Under the pieces are notes generated by a model. That model was not told the origin of the DNA and did not search any database. It saw only the letters and a program-made list of their open reading frames with translations. The position numbers and the translations under genes are program-made. From the NCBI GenBank assembly GCA_023400235.1, contig JAEXFI010000008.1, forward strand, positions 62,001 through 126,000: DNA of 64,000 nt, given 5' to 3'. Each line of letters opens with the position of its first letter. Position 1 is the first letter of the stretch. Source of the stretch: Bacillota bacterium. GTDB taxonomy: Bacteria > Bacillota > Clostridia > Acetivibrionales > DSM-1351. Positions 51,377 through 59,891 of this stretch are shown piece by piece.

Positions 51377-52312
51377 ATGGCATTAGTAACTTCTAAAGAA
51401 ATGTTTAAGAAAGCTTATGAAGGCGGATACGCCATAGGTGCTTTCAATGTTAATAACATGGAGATTGTTCAGGGTATAACCGAGGCGGCAAAGGAAGTAA
51501 ATGCTCCGCTTATTCTTCAGGTTTCCGCAGGTGCCAGAAAGTATGCAAATCATACTTACCTTATGAAATTGGTTGAAGCAGCTATTATCGAAACAAATCT
51601 TCCTATCTGCTTGCACCTTGACCACGGTGATACTTTTGAGCTTTGTAAGTCATGTATCGACGGTGGATTCACTTCAGTTATGATCGACGGCTCACATCAT
51701 TCTTTCCAGGAAAACATCGAACTTACAAAGAAGGTTGTTGATTACGCACACGCAAGAGGAGTTGTGGTTGAAGCTGAATTGGGCAGACTTGCAGGTATTG
51801 AAGATGCAGTAGACGTATCAGATGCTGATGCAGCCTACACGAATCCTGCAGAGGTTGAAGAGTTCGTTACAAAGACTGGAGTTGACTCCTTGGCTATAGC
51901 CATCGGAACAAGCCACGGTGCATTCAAATTCAAGCCGGGACAAAAGCCCCAGCTGAGATTTGATATATTGGAAGAAATTGAAAAAAGACTTCCCCAGTTC
52001 CCAATAGTTCTCCACGGAGCATCTTCCGTTATTCCTGAATTTGTTGATATGATAAACAACAATGGAGGAAAAATGCCAGATGCTATAGGTATTCCGGAGG
52101 ATATGCTCAGAATGGCTGCTTCTAAGGCTGTCTGCAAAATCAACATTGACTCTGACTTGAGACTTGCCATGACAGGTTCAATCAGAAAGTATTTTGCTGA
52201 AAACCCAAGCCACTTTGACCCAAGACAATACTTAAAGCCAGCAAGAGAATCAATAAAGGAACTTGTTAAGAACAAGCTCGTTAATGTTCTTGGCTGCGAC
52301 GGCAAGGCTTAA
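51377..52312 (+). CDS. fba: Class II fructose-bisphosphate aldolase
   Basis: 311 residues. YAIGAFNVNNMEIVQGI, the zinc ligands in CLHLDHGDTFELCKSCIDGGFTSVMIDGSH, VEAELGRLAG, IGTSHGAFKF and IVLHGASS are the class II aldolase sites. Splits fructose 1,6-bisphosphate to two triose phosphates. AGGAG lies 11 bases before ATG 51377; the upstream GTG at 51365 is within the binding-site spacer. Codon use is strong (many GGA/GTT/CTT), as expected for a highly expressed gene. Confidence 0.96.
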   Translation: MALVTSKEMFKKAYEGGYAIGAFNVNNMEIVQGITEAAKEVNAPLILQVSAGARKYANHTYLMKLVEAAIIETNLPICLHLDHGDTFELCKSCIDGGFTSVMIDGSHHSFQENIELTKKVVDYAHARGVVVEAELGRLAGIEDAVDVSDADAAYTNPAEVEEFVTKTGVDSLAIAIGTSHGAFKFKPGQKPQLRFDILEEIEKRLPQFPIVLHGASSVIPEFVDMINNNGGKMPDAIGIPEDMLRMAASKAVCKINIDSDLRLAMTGSIRKYFAENPSHFDPRQYLKPARESIKELVKNKLVNVLGCDGKA

Positions 52313-52331
52313 TAAATCAAGTACAAACAAA

Positions 52332-52368
52332 GACAGCTTCTGAGTCTGCGGGACTCGGAAGCTGTTTT
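52332..52368 (+). terminator. Terminator after fba
   Basis: ACAGCTTC-(TG)-AGTC pairs with GACT-(CG)-GAAGCTGT, 4-8 base loop, then TTTTAC. Confidence 0.8.
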
Positions 52369-52485
52369 ACATAACCTGTATTCCGCCTATTAAAAAAATA
52401 TCAATCCATGCCGTATCTATAAAATTGGAAGTTAAAAAACAGTTCATGGTTACGGGCGGGTTAATATTATTATGGAGGGGAATTT

Positions 52486-53064
52486 ATGAGGTATCCGTCA
52501 ATCGAAGCAGCCGAAAAGCTTTTGAACGAGGCCGCAGAAATGAATCCTGGAGAATGGGTGGCACACAATCAGGTAGCAGCATTATGTGCAAATATCATAG
52601 CCGGCAGCTGCCCGGGTATGGATGAGAAAAAAGCATATGTTCTGGGCTTGCTGCATGATATAGGCCGCAGGTTTGGCCCGGGCGATCTGAAGCACACGCT
52701 GGAAGGATATAAATATATGCTTGAGCTGGGATTTGAGGAAAATGCCAGGATATGCCTTACACATTCCTTTCCTGTTAAGGACATACGCAGCTACAACGGG
52801 CAAAATGACTGTAAGGCTGAGGAGGCGGGTTTTCTTCAAGCTTATATAACCGACGCAGAATATGACGAATACGACAGGTTGATACAGCTCTGTGATTTGC
52901 TGGCATATCCCTCCGGTCCGGCGGCTATGGAAAGAAAGCTTGTGGAGGTTGTTATGAAAAGGGGCTTCAGCGAAGTAACAATTCCCAGGTGGGAGGAGTA
53001 TTTTAAAATAAAACGGTTTTTTGAAGAAAAGGCAAACTGCACTTTGGAGGACTTATTTAAATAG
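52486..53064 (+). CDS. HD-domain phosphohydrolase-like protein
   Basis: 192 residues. WVAHNQVAALCANII supplies the first His, LGLLHDIGRRFGPG the HD metal pair, ICLTHSF a later His, and YDRLIQLCDLLAYP the final Asp. These four elements form the HD superfamily metal site. Members hydrolyse nucleotides or phosphodiesters; substrate unknown. GGAGGGGA precedes the ATG. Monocistronic, with its own terminator. Confidence 0.85.
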   Translation: MRYPSIEAAEKLLNEAAEMNPGEWVAHNQVAALCANIIAGSCPGMDEKKAYVLGLLHDIGRRFGPGDLKHTLEGYKYMLELGFEENARICLTHSFPVKDIRSYNGQNDCKAEEAGFLQAYITDAEYDEYDRLIQLCDLLAYPSGPAAMERKLVEVVMKRGFSEVTIPRWEEYFKIKRFFEEKANCTLEDLFK

Positions 53065-53092
53065 ATATTGGCTACATTCCAGTGTGAAAATT

Positions 53093-53128
53093 CAGCAGCT
53101 TCGTGCTCACCAGAGCAGGGGCTGCTTT
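53093..53128 (+). terminator. Terminator after HD-domain gene
   Basis: AGCAGC / GCTGCT outer stem and TGCTC-ACCA-GAGCA inner stem, then TTTTTG. Confidence 0.75.
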
Positions 53129-53335
53129 TTGTGTGTCCCGGAAAGCAGCACGGTGTTATCCGGCAAAGTTCAACCCGCTAAAACAGATAATATAAATATT
53201 TTCTGAATTTTATATTAAGAAAATATTAAATATGCCGGGTTTTGTTGAGAGAGGGAGCCTAAATGCATTATATTTATTATAGAAATGTATTTTTAGATAA
53301 AATTTGCTAATTTATTTATTTTTATGGGGGTAAAA

Positions 53336-56326
53336 ATGCGGAAAAAAGCTGGAATAGTATGTCTTTTGCTTGTTATTGCATTGATGGCGCCTATAGTGGG
53401 CTCCAGGATTTTCACAGGACAGGAGTACAGCGGGAATGTGACAAATGCACAGGAGACCGTGGCAGTTGAGGATATGAGGGGTGTTTGGATTGCTACTGTA
53501 AGCAATATAGATTTTCCTTCAAAGCCTGGACTCAGTGCTGAAAAGCAAATGAAGGAGCTGGATGCTATTATTGAAAATGCACGGTATATGGGACTTAATG
53601 CCATATATTTTCAAGTCCGGCCAACAGGGGATGCGCTGTACAAGTCTGCAATCTTCCCCTGGTCCGCCTACCTGACCGGAACACAGGGCAAGGCAAATGA
53701 CAAGGATTTTGATCCCTTGGCGTACATAATAGAACAGGGCCATAAAAATGGAATACAGATACATGCCTGGTTGAATCCTCTGAGGCTCTCCATGGGTACA
53801 GCTTCAAAGCCGGACAAGAGTGTAGAGGTACTCTCAGCAATGCATCCTGCAAGGAAAATACCTGAGGCGGTGGTGGCAGGGGGAAACGGAAAGCTCTATC
53901 TTGACCCGGGAAACCCTGAGGCTATAAAGCTCATAACCGACGGGGTTGCAGAAATAGTGAAGAATTATGCAGTTGACGGAATTCACTTTGACGATTATTT
54001 CTATCCATCAAAAAGTGAGTGCAACGGTAAGGATTTCAGCGACGGAAAATCCTTTGAAAAATACAAGGGCTCTTTTACCAGCAAGGACGACTGGCGCAGG
54101 AACAATATCAACACTCTTGTGAAAAGCACCTATGATACTGTGAAGGCCATCAAACCGCAGGTACAGTTTGGTATAAGCCCCTTTGCCATCTGGTCCAACA
54201 AGGACAGGAATGCAGAGGGTTCAGATACTCAGGGAGGTATATCTACCTATTACGACCACTATGCTGATACCAAAAGATGGGTCAAGGAGGCCTGGATTGA
54301 TTACATAGCACCTCAGATATACTGGAACATCGGCTTTAAGATTGCCGATTACAGCATATTGCTGGACTGGTGGAAAAATGCCTGCAGCGGCAGCAAGGTA
54401 AAGCTATATGTAGGACATGCCGCCTACAAGATAAACGATACCTCACAGGCCAACGAGTGGCTGGACCCGCTGCAAATACCCAAACAGATAGCAATGAACC
54501 GACAAAGCAAGGCTGTGAGCGGAAGCATATTTTATGGATATTCAAATCTTAAGGGCAACGTGCTGGGAATCAAGGATAAGCTGAGAGGCATATACGTTGC
54601 CGGCAGGGATGCGGGAAGCTCCGTACCCGAAGACCGGCAGCTTGTAATAGCAGCGCCGTCCAACGGCTACAGCACCACCTCCTCAAAGATATCCATCATG
54701 GGAAGCTGTGACCCGGAGCAACCTCTTTATTTGAACGGACAGCTGCTTACACCTTCAAAGGACGGTTACTTTGTAACCTATCAGGAGCTTAAGGTGGGGG
54801 ATAACAGTTTTGTATTCAGGCATAAGGACAGGGAAACCGTACTGAAGATAACCAGAAAGGCCGCTTCAGCCTCCACATATAAGATGAACAAGCCGGAATT
54901 CCGGCCGGGCAACTTTTCACCGGTTTCCTCCATTACCATGCAAACAGGACAGAAGATAGAATTTATCTGTGTGGCACCGTCTGATGCAAAGGTCTGGGTG
55001 GAGATAGGTAAATACAGAGCTGAGCTTTCCAGGTCGGAGCAGCTTCCGGCAAACGGAGGAGCTATCACTCCGGCCAAGTTCAAGGGAAGCTTCACCCTGC
55101 CTGCCGTATCCGGCAGCCAGAAGATACTTGCCCTTGGGAAGCCCGTTTTCGTAATGGACTACAATGGACAGAAAATAACCTCCAAGCAGAGCAATAGCAT
55201 CAGTGTACAATCCGGCAAATATTACAGGTATGCACAGATAAGCACCTCCCAGGCTGAGGCGGTTGCCAGAACCGGACCCTCCACCTCATATTCAAGGATT
55301 ACTCCATTAATTAACGGAGCAGTTGATTATATTGTGGGAGAGCAAAACGGGTATTATCTTTTAAGAAGCGGGGTATGGACCGACAAAAGCTATGTGAAGA
55401 TGGTTGAAAACAAGACTCTTGCTGCAAACAAAATAACCTCAGTGGGTATAAAGGACAATGGCAGCTATACGGACCTTACCTTTAAAATGCCTGTGAACGC
55501 TGTGTTTGGCGTGGAGGTGTCCGCATCGGCAGTAACCCTGAGCATATATGATACAATGGGTAAGAGCGCAGGCACTGCAATTCCTGCCTCTGGAATATTT
55601 AAGGCTGTGAGCCTGCAGAATGTAAACGGCACCGCCAAATATACCTTTAGCTTGAGGTCCCAGGACAACTACTTTGGATATTCCGCCCGGTATAAAGACG
55701 GGGCGCTTGTATTTTCCCTCAAAAATGCTCCCAGGATTTTGGGGTCGGGCAGCAAGCCCTTAACAGGACTGAGAGTACTGCTGGATGCCGGACATGGAGG
55801 CAGTGAATCGGGAGCAATAGGCCCCTTGGGTAAGAACGGGCTGTATGAAAAGCAAATCAACCTGGCTATTACGCTGAACACCAGAAAGTATCTGCAAGCC
55901 CTGGGAGCTACCGTCATAATGACCAGAACCGGGGACAAGACCGTCAGTCTTAACGACAGGGCAAACCTTATAAGAAAGGAAAAGCCTGACATAGCGGTGT
56001 CCATTCACAACAATTCCATGGATGTCACCGCGGACTATACAAAGCATACAGGCTTGCTGGTGCTATACTCCAAGGACAGCTCCAAGGCGGCTGCGGGTTT
56101 TGTAAAGGACTCTCTGATTGCAGACCTTGGGCGCAAGGATTCAGGTTACAGGTGGCAGAGCCTGTCGGTATGTACCGTAACAGAGTCTCCGGCTATATTG
56201 ATAGAGGGCGGCTTTATGTCAAATCCTGCGGAGTATGAGTGGCTGGCTGCCTACGACAATCAGGTGCAGATAGCTAATTCCATAGGTAAGGCCATTGAAA
56301 GCTGGGCCATGAAGAATTCCAGATAA
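53336..56326 (+). CDS. GHL10-type hydrolase fused to N-acetylmuramoyl-L-alanine amidase
   Basis: 996 residues. N-terminal signal/membrane segment KKAGIVCLLLVIALMAPIVG. Residues about 45-345 are a glycosyl-hydrolase-like 10 (DUF187) barrel (MRGVWIATVSNIDFPS, GLNAIYFQVRPTGDALY, HAWLNPLR, DGIHFDDYFYP). Ig-like segments follow (about 420-640), an SH3-like domain (ARTGPSTSYSRITPLINGAVDYIVG), an AMIN-like beta domain, and Amidase_3 (about 815-996) with the zinc/catalytic set DAGHGG, GLYEKQIN, SIHNNS and LIEGGFMSNP. It probably cuts or remodels peptidoglycan outside the cell. ATG 53336 has GGGGG 5 bases before; ATG 53324 is inside that region. Confidence 0.92.
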   Translation: MRKKAGIVCLLLVIALMAPIVGSRIFTGQEYSGNVTNAQETVAVEDMRGVWIATVSNIDFPSKPGLSAEKQMKELDAIIENARYMGLNAIYFQVRPTGDALYKSAIFPWSAYLTGTQGKANDKDFDPLAYIIEQGHKNGIQIHAWLNPLRLSMGTASKPDKSVEVLSAMHPARKIPEAVVAGGNGKLYLDPGNPEAIKLITDGVAEIVKNYAVDGIHFDDYFYPSKSECNGKDFSDGKSFEKYKGSFTSKDDWRRNNINTLVKSTYDTVKAIKPQVQFGISPFAIWSNKDRNAEGSDTQGGISTYYDHYADTKRWVKEAWIDYIAPQIYWNIGFKIADYSILLDWWKNACSGSKVKLYVGHAAYKINDTSQANEWLDPLQIPKQIAMNRQSKAVSGSIFYGYSNLKGNVLGIKDKLRGIYVAGRDAGSSVPEDRQLVIAAPSNGYSTTSSKISIMGSCDPEQPLYLNGQLLTPSKDGYFVTYQELKVGDNSFVFRHKDRETVLKITRKAASASTYKMNKPEFRPGNFSPVSSITMQTGQKIEFICVAPSDAKVWVEIGKYRAELSRSEQLPANGGAITPAKFKGSFTLPAVSGSQKILALGKPVFVMDYNGQKITSKQSNSISVQSGKYYRYAQISTSQAEAVARTGPSTSYSRITPLINGAVDYIVGEQNGYYLLRSGVWTDKSYVKMVENKTLAANKITSVGIKDNGSYTDLTFKMPVNAVFGVEVSASAVTLSIYDTMGKSAGTAIPASGIFKAVSLQNVNGTAKYTFSLRSQDNYFGYSARYKDGALVFSLKNAPRILGSGSKPLTGLRVLLDAGHGGSESGAIGPLGKNGLYEKQINLAITLNTRKYLQALGATVIMTRTGDKTVSLNDRANLIRKEKPDIAVSIHNNSMDVTADYTKHTGLLVLYSKDSSKAAAGFVKDSLIADLGRKDSGYRWQSLSVCTVTESPAILIEGGFMSNPAEYEWLAAYDNQVQIANSIGKAIESWAMKNSR

Positions 56327-56330
56327 TAAG

Positions 56331-56361
56331 GCGGTCAGTCCCGGATTAAGGGCTGACCGCT
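56331..56361 (+). terminator. Hairpin after amidase gene
   Basis: GCGGTCAG / CTGACCGC stem with a 14-base loop but no T-run. Probably the terminator or an mRNA end structure. Confidence 0.55.
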
Positions 56362-56398
56362 ATTAAAAGCCCTTAAATAAAATAATAGTATAACACCT

Positions 56399-56440
56399 TA
56401 AATCCACGTCAATAATGAATTGAGAGTGGATTTTTTTATT
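56399..56440 (+). terminator. Terminator-like hairpin just before the activase operon
   Basis: AAATCCAC / GTGGATTT with seven T ends only a few bases before the GGAGG of the next gene. It may end amidase transcription or act as an attenuator for the downstream operon. Confidence 0.6.
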
Positions 56441-56452
56441 ATGGAGGCGTTA

Positions 56453-57454
56453 ATGGTCAAAGTAGGCATACCGAGAGGTTTATACTATTATAAGTTCTCA
56501 ACCCTGTGGGAAAACTTTTTTACAGAGCTGGGGGCGGAAATCGTTGTTTCGGAAAAATCAAATAAGAATATTGTACTGGAAGGCACAAACCACTGTGTTT
56601 CAGAAGCCTGTCTGCCAATCAAGGTATATTTCGGGCATGTAATGAACCTGCTGGGAAAAGCCGATTTTATTTTCCTTCCCCGCTTTACCAGCATATCCAG
56701 AAAGCAGTACATCTGTCCTGAGGTAGCAGGAGTTCAGGATATGATAAGAAATTCCTTAAAGGTAATGCCCAGAATAATCGATACTGAGATAAATCTGAGA
56801 AAGTCTGAAAAAAACTCCTGGCTGGCAGCCCTACACACCGGTGAATTTATAACCGATGACAGGCAGAAAATCAGGACTGCATATAAAAATGCACTGGATA
56901 AATACCGCAATGAAAGACAGGTAATGAAATCCGGTGTACTATCGGATGAGTTCAAGCAGGAGACAGGCTCAATGCCCCCCCTGAGAGTCATTCAAAAAAG
57001 GAGTACCAGTCTTACCGTAGCAGTGCTCGGTCATTGCTATACGGTTTATGACAGCTTCATAAATATGGAGCTTATAGGCAAGCTGAAGGAATACGGCATA
57101 GGAGTTGTGACTCTGGACATGCTGGATTATCAGGAATCAAAGGATAAATGCTCGGAGCTTGACAAGATGCTGTTCTGGGATTATGGAACCCGGGCATATG
57201 GAGGCACTGTACAACTTATAGAAAACGGCGGCATTGACGGAGTTATTGCCATAACCTCCTTTGGCTGCGGTGTAGACAGCTTTGTAATTGAACTGGTTGA
57301 AAAGAAATTAAGGGCGGAAAGTGATATTCCGTTTATGAAGCTGGTGCTGGACGAGCATTCTGCCGAGACGGGCTTTTGCACCCGACTGGAAGCGTTTGTG
57401 GATATGATAGTCAGGAGGGGTATACATGAAGATAACATTTCCTCATATAGGTAA
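56453..57454 (+). CDS. DUF2229-type CoA-dehydratase-activase-related protein (first)
   Basis: 333 residues: KVGIPRGLYYYKFSTLWENFF opens the DUF2229 fold; conserved Cys lie in GTNHCVSEACLPIKVYFGHV, QYICPEV, SFGCGVDSF and FCTRLEAF, enough to bind an iron-sulfur cluster shared with relatives. Members are related to components of 2-hydroxyacyl-CoA dehydratases and double-cubane cluster proteins. Overlaps the next gene by 29 bases. GGAGG lies 5 bases before ATG 56453; the frame upstream to 56420 includes the terminator-like hairpin and is rejected. Reaction unknown. Confidence 0.82.
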   Translation: MVKVGIPRGLYYYKFSTLWENFFTELGAEIVVSEKSNKNIVLEGTNHCVSEACLPIKVYFGHVMNLLGKADFIFLPRFTSISRKQYICPEVAGVQDMIRNSLKVMPRIIDTEINLRKSEKNSWLAALHTGEFITDDRQKIRTAYKNALDKYRNERQVMKSGVLSDEFKQETGSMPPLRVIQKRSTSLTVAVLGHCYTVYDSFINMELIGKLKEYGIGVVTLDMLDYQESKDKCSELDKMLFWDYGTRAYGGTVQLIENGGIDGVIAITSFGCGVDSFVIELVEKKLRAESDIPFMKLVLDEHSAETGFCTRLEAFVDMIVRRGIHEDNISSYR

Positions 57455-58541
57455 TACCTATATTACTGCAAAAGCCTTTTTGGATGACTTCGGCACCGAA
57501 TATACCATACCTCCCTTCAATACAAATAAAACCCTTGAGCTGGGCTCAAAATATACTGCCGAGTCACATTGCCTGCCTTTCAAGCTTTTCGTGGGAAACA
57601 TGCTCCAGGCTTATGAGCAGGGGGCGGATACCATGCTGATTACCGGAGGCTGCGGACCTTGCAAGCTGGGGTATTTTGGTGAAATGCTAAAGAAGACCGC
57701 ATCAGAGATAGGCATAAAAATGGAGATAATAACCCTTGAGGTTCCCGATCAGGGCTTTAAGGAGCTGGCAGCAAGAATCAAAAAGGTCAGCGGAACCTCC
57801 AACTACCTGAATGTGGCAAAGGTGGTGAACTCCGCAAAGAATGTGGCAATACAGCTGGACAATCTTGAAAAGCTCTCACGTTTGAAGCGGGCACGGCAGC
57901 TTGAGCCCCGCAGTGTTGATAAAATCTATGGAAGCTTTCAGAGAGAGGTGTTGGAGGTCAAAGGCTCCAGGGAGATACTGAAATTTATAAAGCAAACCGA
58001 GAGGAAGCTTAAAAGGCTTCCTCAGAATGAGAAGGCCCGCCCCCTTAAGGTGGGGATTGTGGGTGAGATATATACCACCATAGAGCCCTATGCAAATTTT
58101 CAGCTTGAAAGGCTGCTGGGGAATATGGGGGTAGAGGTTACCAGAGAGGTGACGGTAAGCGGCTGGATAATTGACGACATGCTGAAAAAAGCGTTAAGGC
58201 TGCCCTTGGAGGGGGAGGATGTGCGGGAATCCCGGGCGTATCTCAGCGGTATGGTGGGCGGCCATGCACATCACACCATTGGAAATACCGTGGTTCACGC
58301 CAAGGAAGGCTTTGACGGAGTCATTCATCTATATCCCCTGGGCTGTATGCCTGAGATAGTCTCACAGTCGATTCTTCCGGCCGTGGAGGAAAATTACCAG
58401 ATTCCCGTCATGACTGTAATAAGAGACGAGATGACAGGTGAAGCGGGTTTTAATACAAGAGTGGAAGCCTTTGTGGATTTAATCAGAAAGAGAAGGGAAG
58501 AGCAGCAAAATGGACAGAATAAAATGCTATATGGGTATTGA
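57426..58541 (+). CDS. DUF2229-type CoA-dehydratase-activase-related protein (second)
   Basis: 371 residues, homologous in layout to the preceding product: KITFPHIGNTYITAKAFLDDFG, then Cys-bearing blocks AESHCLPFKLFVGNML, TGGCGPCKLGYFGEML and HLYPLGCMPEIVSQSI, and the shared C-terminal GEAGFNTRVEAFVDLI. Together these two look like a split form of the long fused activase-related proteins of other clostridia. GGAGGGG precedes the ATG. It overlaps the activase gene by 32 bases, so all three genes are probably made in fixed ratio as one complex. Confidence 0.82.
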   Translation: MKITFPHIGNTYITAKAFLDDFGTEYTIPPFNTNKTLELGSKYTAESHCLPFKLFVGNMLQAYEQGADTMLITGGCGPCKLGYFGEMLKKTASEIGIKMEIITLEVPDQGFKELAARIKKVSGTSNYLNVAKVVNSAKNVAIQLDNLEKLSRLKRARQLEPRSVDKIYGSFQREVLEVKGSREILKFIKQTERKLKRLPQNEKARPLKVGIVGEIYTTIEPYANFQLERLLGNMGVEVTREVTVSGWIIDDMLKKALRLPLEGEDVRESRAYLSGMVGGHAHHTIGNTVVHAKEGFDGVIHLYPLGCMPEIVSQSILPAVEENYQIPVMTVIRDEMTGEAGFNTRVEAFVDLIRKRREEQQNGQNKMLYGY

Positions 58542-59478
58542 TGTAGGCTCTGTGAGTACGAATATCACCCTTATTGATGAAAAGGACAAGGTTATAGACA
58601 AGCAGTATATCAGGACGGAGGGACAGCCCATAGAGTCGCTGAGGAGAGGGCTCAGGGACATTGACAAAAGAATAGGGAGAAACATAGCCATAGAAGGTGT
58701 GGGAACAACAGGCAGCGGAAGACAGCTGGCGGCGGCCATTGTAGGAGCTGATGTGGTTAAGAATGAAATAACCGCCCATGCAGTGGCTTCACAGAAGACC
58801 CTTCCCAATGTGAGAACCATTATAGAAATCGGCGGACAGGATTCAAAAATCATATTGCTTAAAAATCACGTTGTCCACGACTTTGCCATGAATACGGTTT
58901 GTGCGGCGGGAACGGGCTCTTTTCTTGACAGGCAGGCTGCCAGAATAGGAATAGCAATCGAGGACTTCGGGGCCTATGCCCTCAATTCACAAAATCCGGT
59001 GCGGATAGCCGGGCGGTGTGCTGTTTTTGCCGAGAGTGACATGATACATAAGCAGCAGATGGGACATTCCAGGGAGGATATCATCGGCGGCTTATGTGAG
59101 GCACTGGTACGAAACTACCTTGCCAATCTGGCAAAGGGCAAAAAGCTGGAGTCTCCGATAGTATTCCAGGGCGGAGTTGCTGCCAACACAGGTATTGTTA
59201 AGGCTTTTGAAAAGGCTCTGGAGGTTGAAATAATCATTCCTGAACATTTTGACGTCATGGGAGCATACGGGGTTGCTCTGCTGGCGGGAGAAAATGCCCG
59301 CGCTGGGGAGGGCGGTACGTATTTCAAGGGCTTTGACAAGCTCAACGCCTCTTATACCACACAGAGCAGGGAATGCTCCGGCTGCTCCAACTGCTGTGAA
59401 ATTATCCAGATAACCATGGACCAGGACCCCGTGGCCTGTTGGGGGGACAAGTGCGGAAAATGGAGCGGGACCGCGTGA
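58510..59478 (+). CDS. 2-hydroxyacyl-CoA dehydratase activase-type ATPase (BadF/BadG/HgdC family)
   Basis: 322 residues of the ASKHA ATPase fold: YMGIDVGSVSTNITLID (phosphate 1), EIGGQDSKII (adenosine/phosphate 2 region), NTVCAAGTGSFLDRQA with the cluster-bridging Cys, GRCAVFAESDMIHKQQMGHS with the second Cys, and VFQGGVAANTGIV. HgdC-type dimers hold one 4Fe-4S cluster and use ATP to push one electron onto a dehydratase. A C-terminal extension adds CSGCSNCCEI and CWGDKCGKW, six more Cys. No dehydratase subunits lie beside it; the two DUF2229 proteins are the likely partners. Confidence 0.9.
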   Translation: MDRIKCYMGIDVGSVSTNITLIDEKDKVIDKQYIRTEGQPIESLRRGLRDIDKRIGRNIAIEGVGTTGSGRQLAAAIVGADVVKNEITAHAVASQKTLPNVRTIIEIGGQDSKIILLKNHVVHDFAMNTVCAAGTGSFLDRQAARIGIAIEDFGAYALNSQNPVRIAGRCAVFAESDMIHKQQMGHSREDIIGGLCEALVRNYLANLAKGKKLESPIVFQGGVAANTGIVKAFEKALEVEIIIPEHFDVMGAYGVALLAGENARAGEGGTYFKGFDKLNASYTTQSRECSGCSNCCEIIQITMDQDPVACWGDKCGKWSGTA

Positions 59479-59536
59479 GAAATTATAGTTAGAGGATTAT
59501 AATCAGAGGATTATAATTAAATGTAAAATATGCTAT

Positions 59537-59592
59537 AATAAACCAGATTTCCTGCGTAAGTACATTTACAGCCGGAAGTCTGGTTTATTTGC
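59537..59592 (+). terminator. Terminator of the activase operon
   Basis: AATAAACCAGA-TTTCC pairs with GGAAG-TCTGGTTTATT, then TTTGC. A 14-base direct duplication of an AGAGGATTATAAT motif precedes it (59489-59518). Confidence 0.75.
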
Positions 59593-59644
59593 TTATTTAA
59601 GTTTATATTTTAAGTTTATTAATAAAAATAAGGGCGTGTCATAT

Positions 59645-59812
59645 ATGAACAGCCGGAAAAAATCCCGTAAAAAAAGAACTATTATACTTGGGGCCGCAGC
59701 TGTAGCTGCACTTTTAATCCTGGCTGCCGGTTGGGAAGGTCAAGGCTCTGGTGGAAAAGGCAAAGGTGGAGAGCTTCCTGAAATAGCCTTGGGCAATATT
59801 ATTTATCCATAA
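59645..59812 (+). CDS. Small membrane protein, 55 residues
   Basis: ATG at 59645 opens a 55-codon frame ending at TAA 59810-59812. It encodes a Lys/Arg-rich start (MNSRKKSRKKRTIIL), a hydrophobic helix (GAAAVAALLILAAGW, about 16-30), a Gly/Lys-rich stretch (GQGSGGKGKGGE) and the tail LPEIALGNIIYP. That is the profile of a single-pass membrane or secreted miniprotein. The binding site is weak (AAGGGCG about 11 bases upstream). It sits between two terminators, so it would be its own unit. No family is recognised. Confidence 0.5.
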   Translation: MNSRKKSRKKRTIILGAAAVAALLILAAGWEGQGSGGKGKGGELPEIALGNIIYP

Positions 59813-59821
59813 GTAAAATAT

Positions 59822-59868
59822 AAACCCCTCCCTTACGGCGTTTTTACACCATAAAGGAGGGGTTTTAA
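59822..59868. terminator. Terminator between miniprotein and phosphorylase genes
   Basis: AAACCCCTCC / GGAGGGGTTTT; a further GGGAGGGG copy lies just after. Could serve both converging genes. Confidence 0.75.
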
Positions 59869-59891
59869 GCTGCAAGGGAGGGGTTCCTAAA

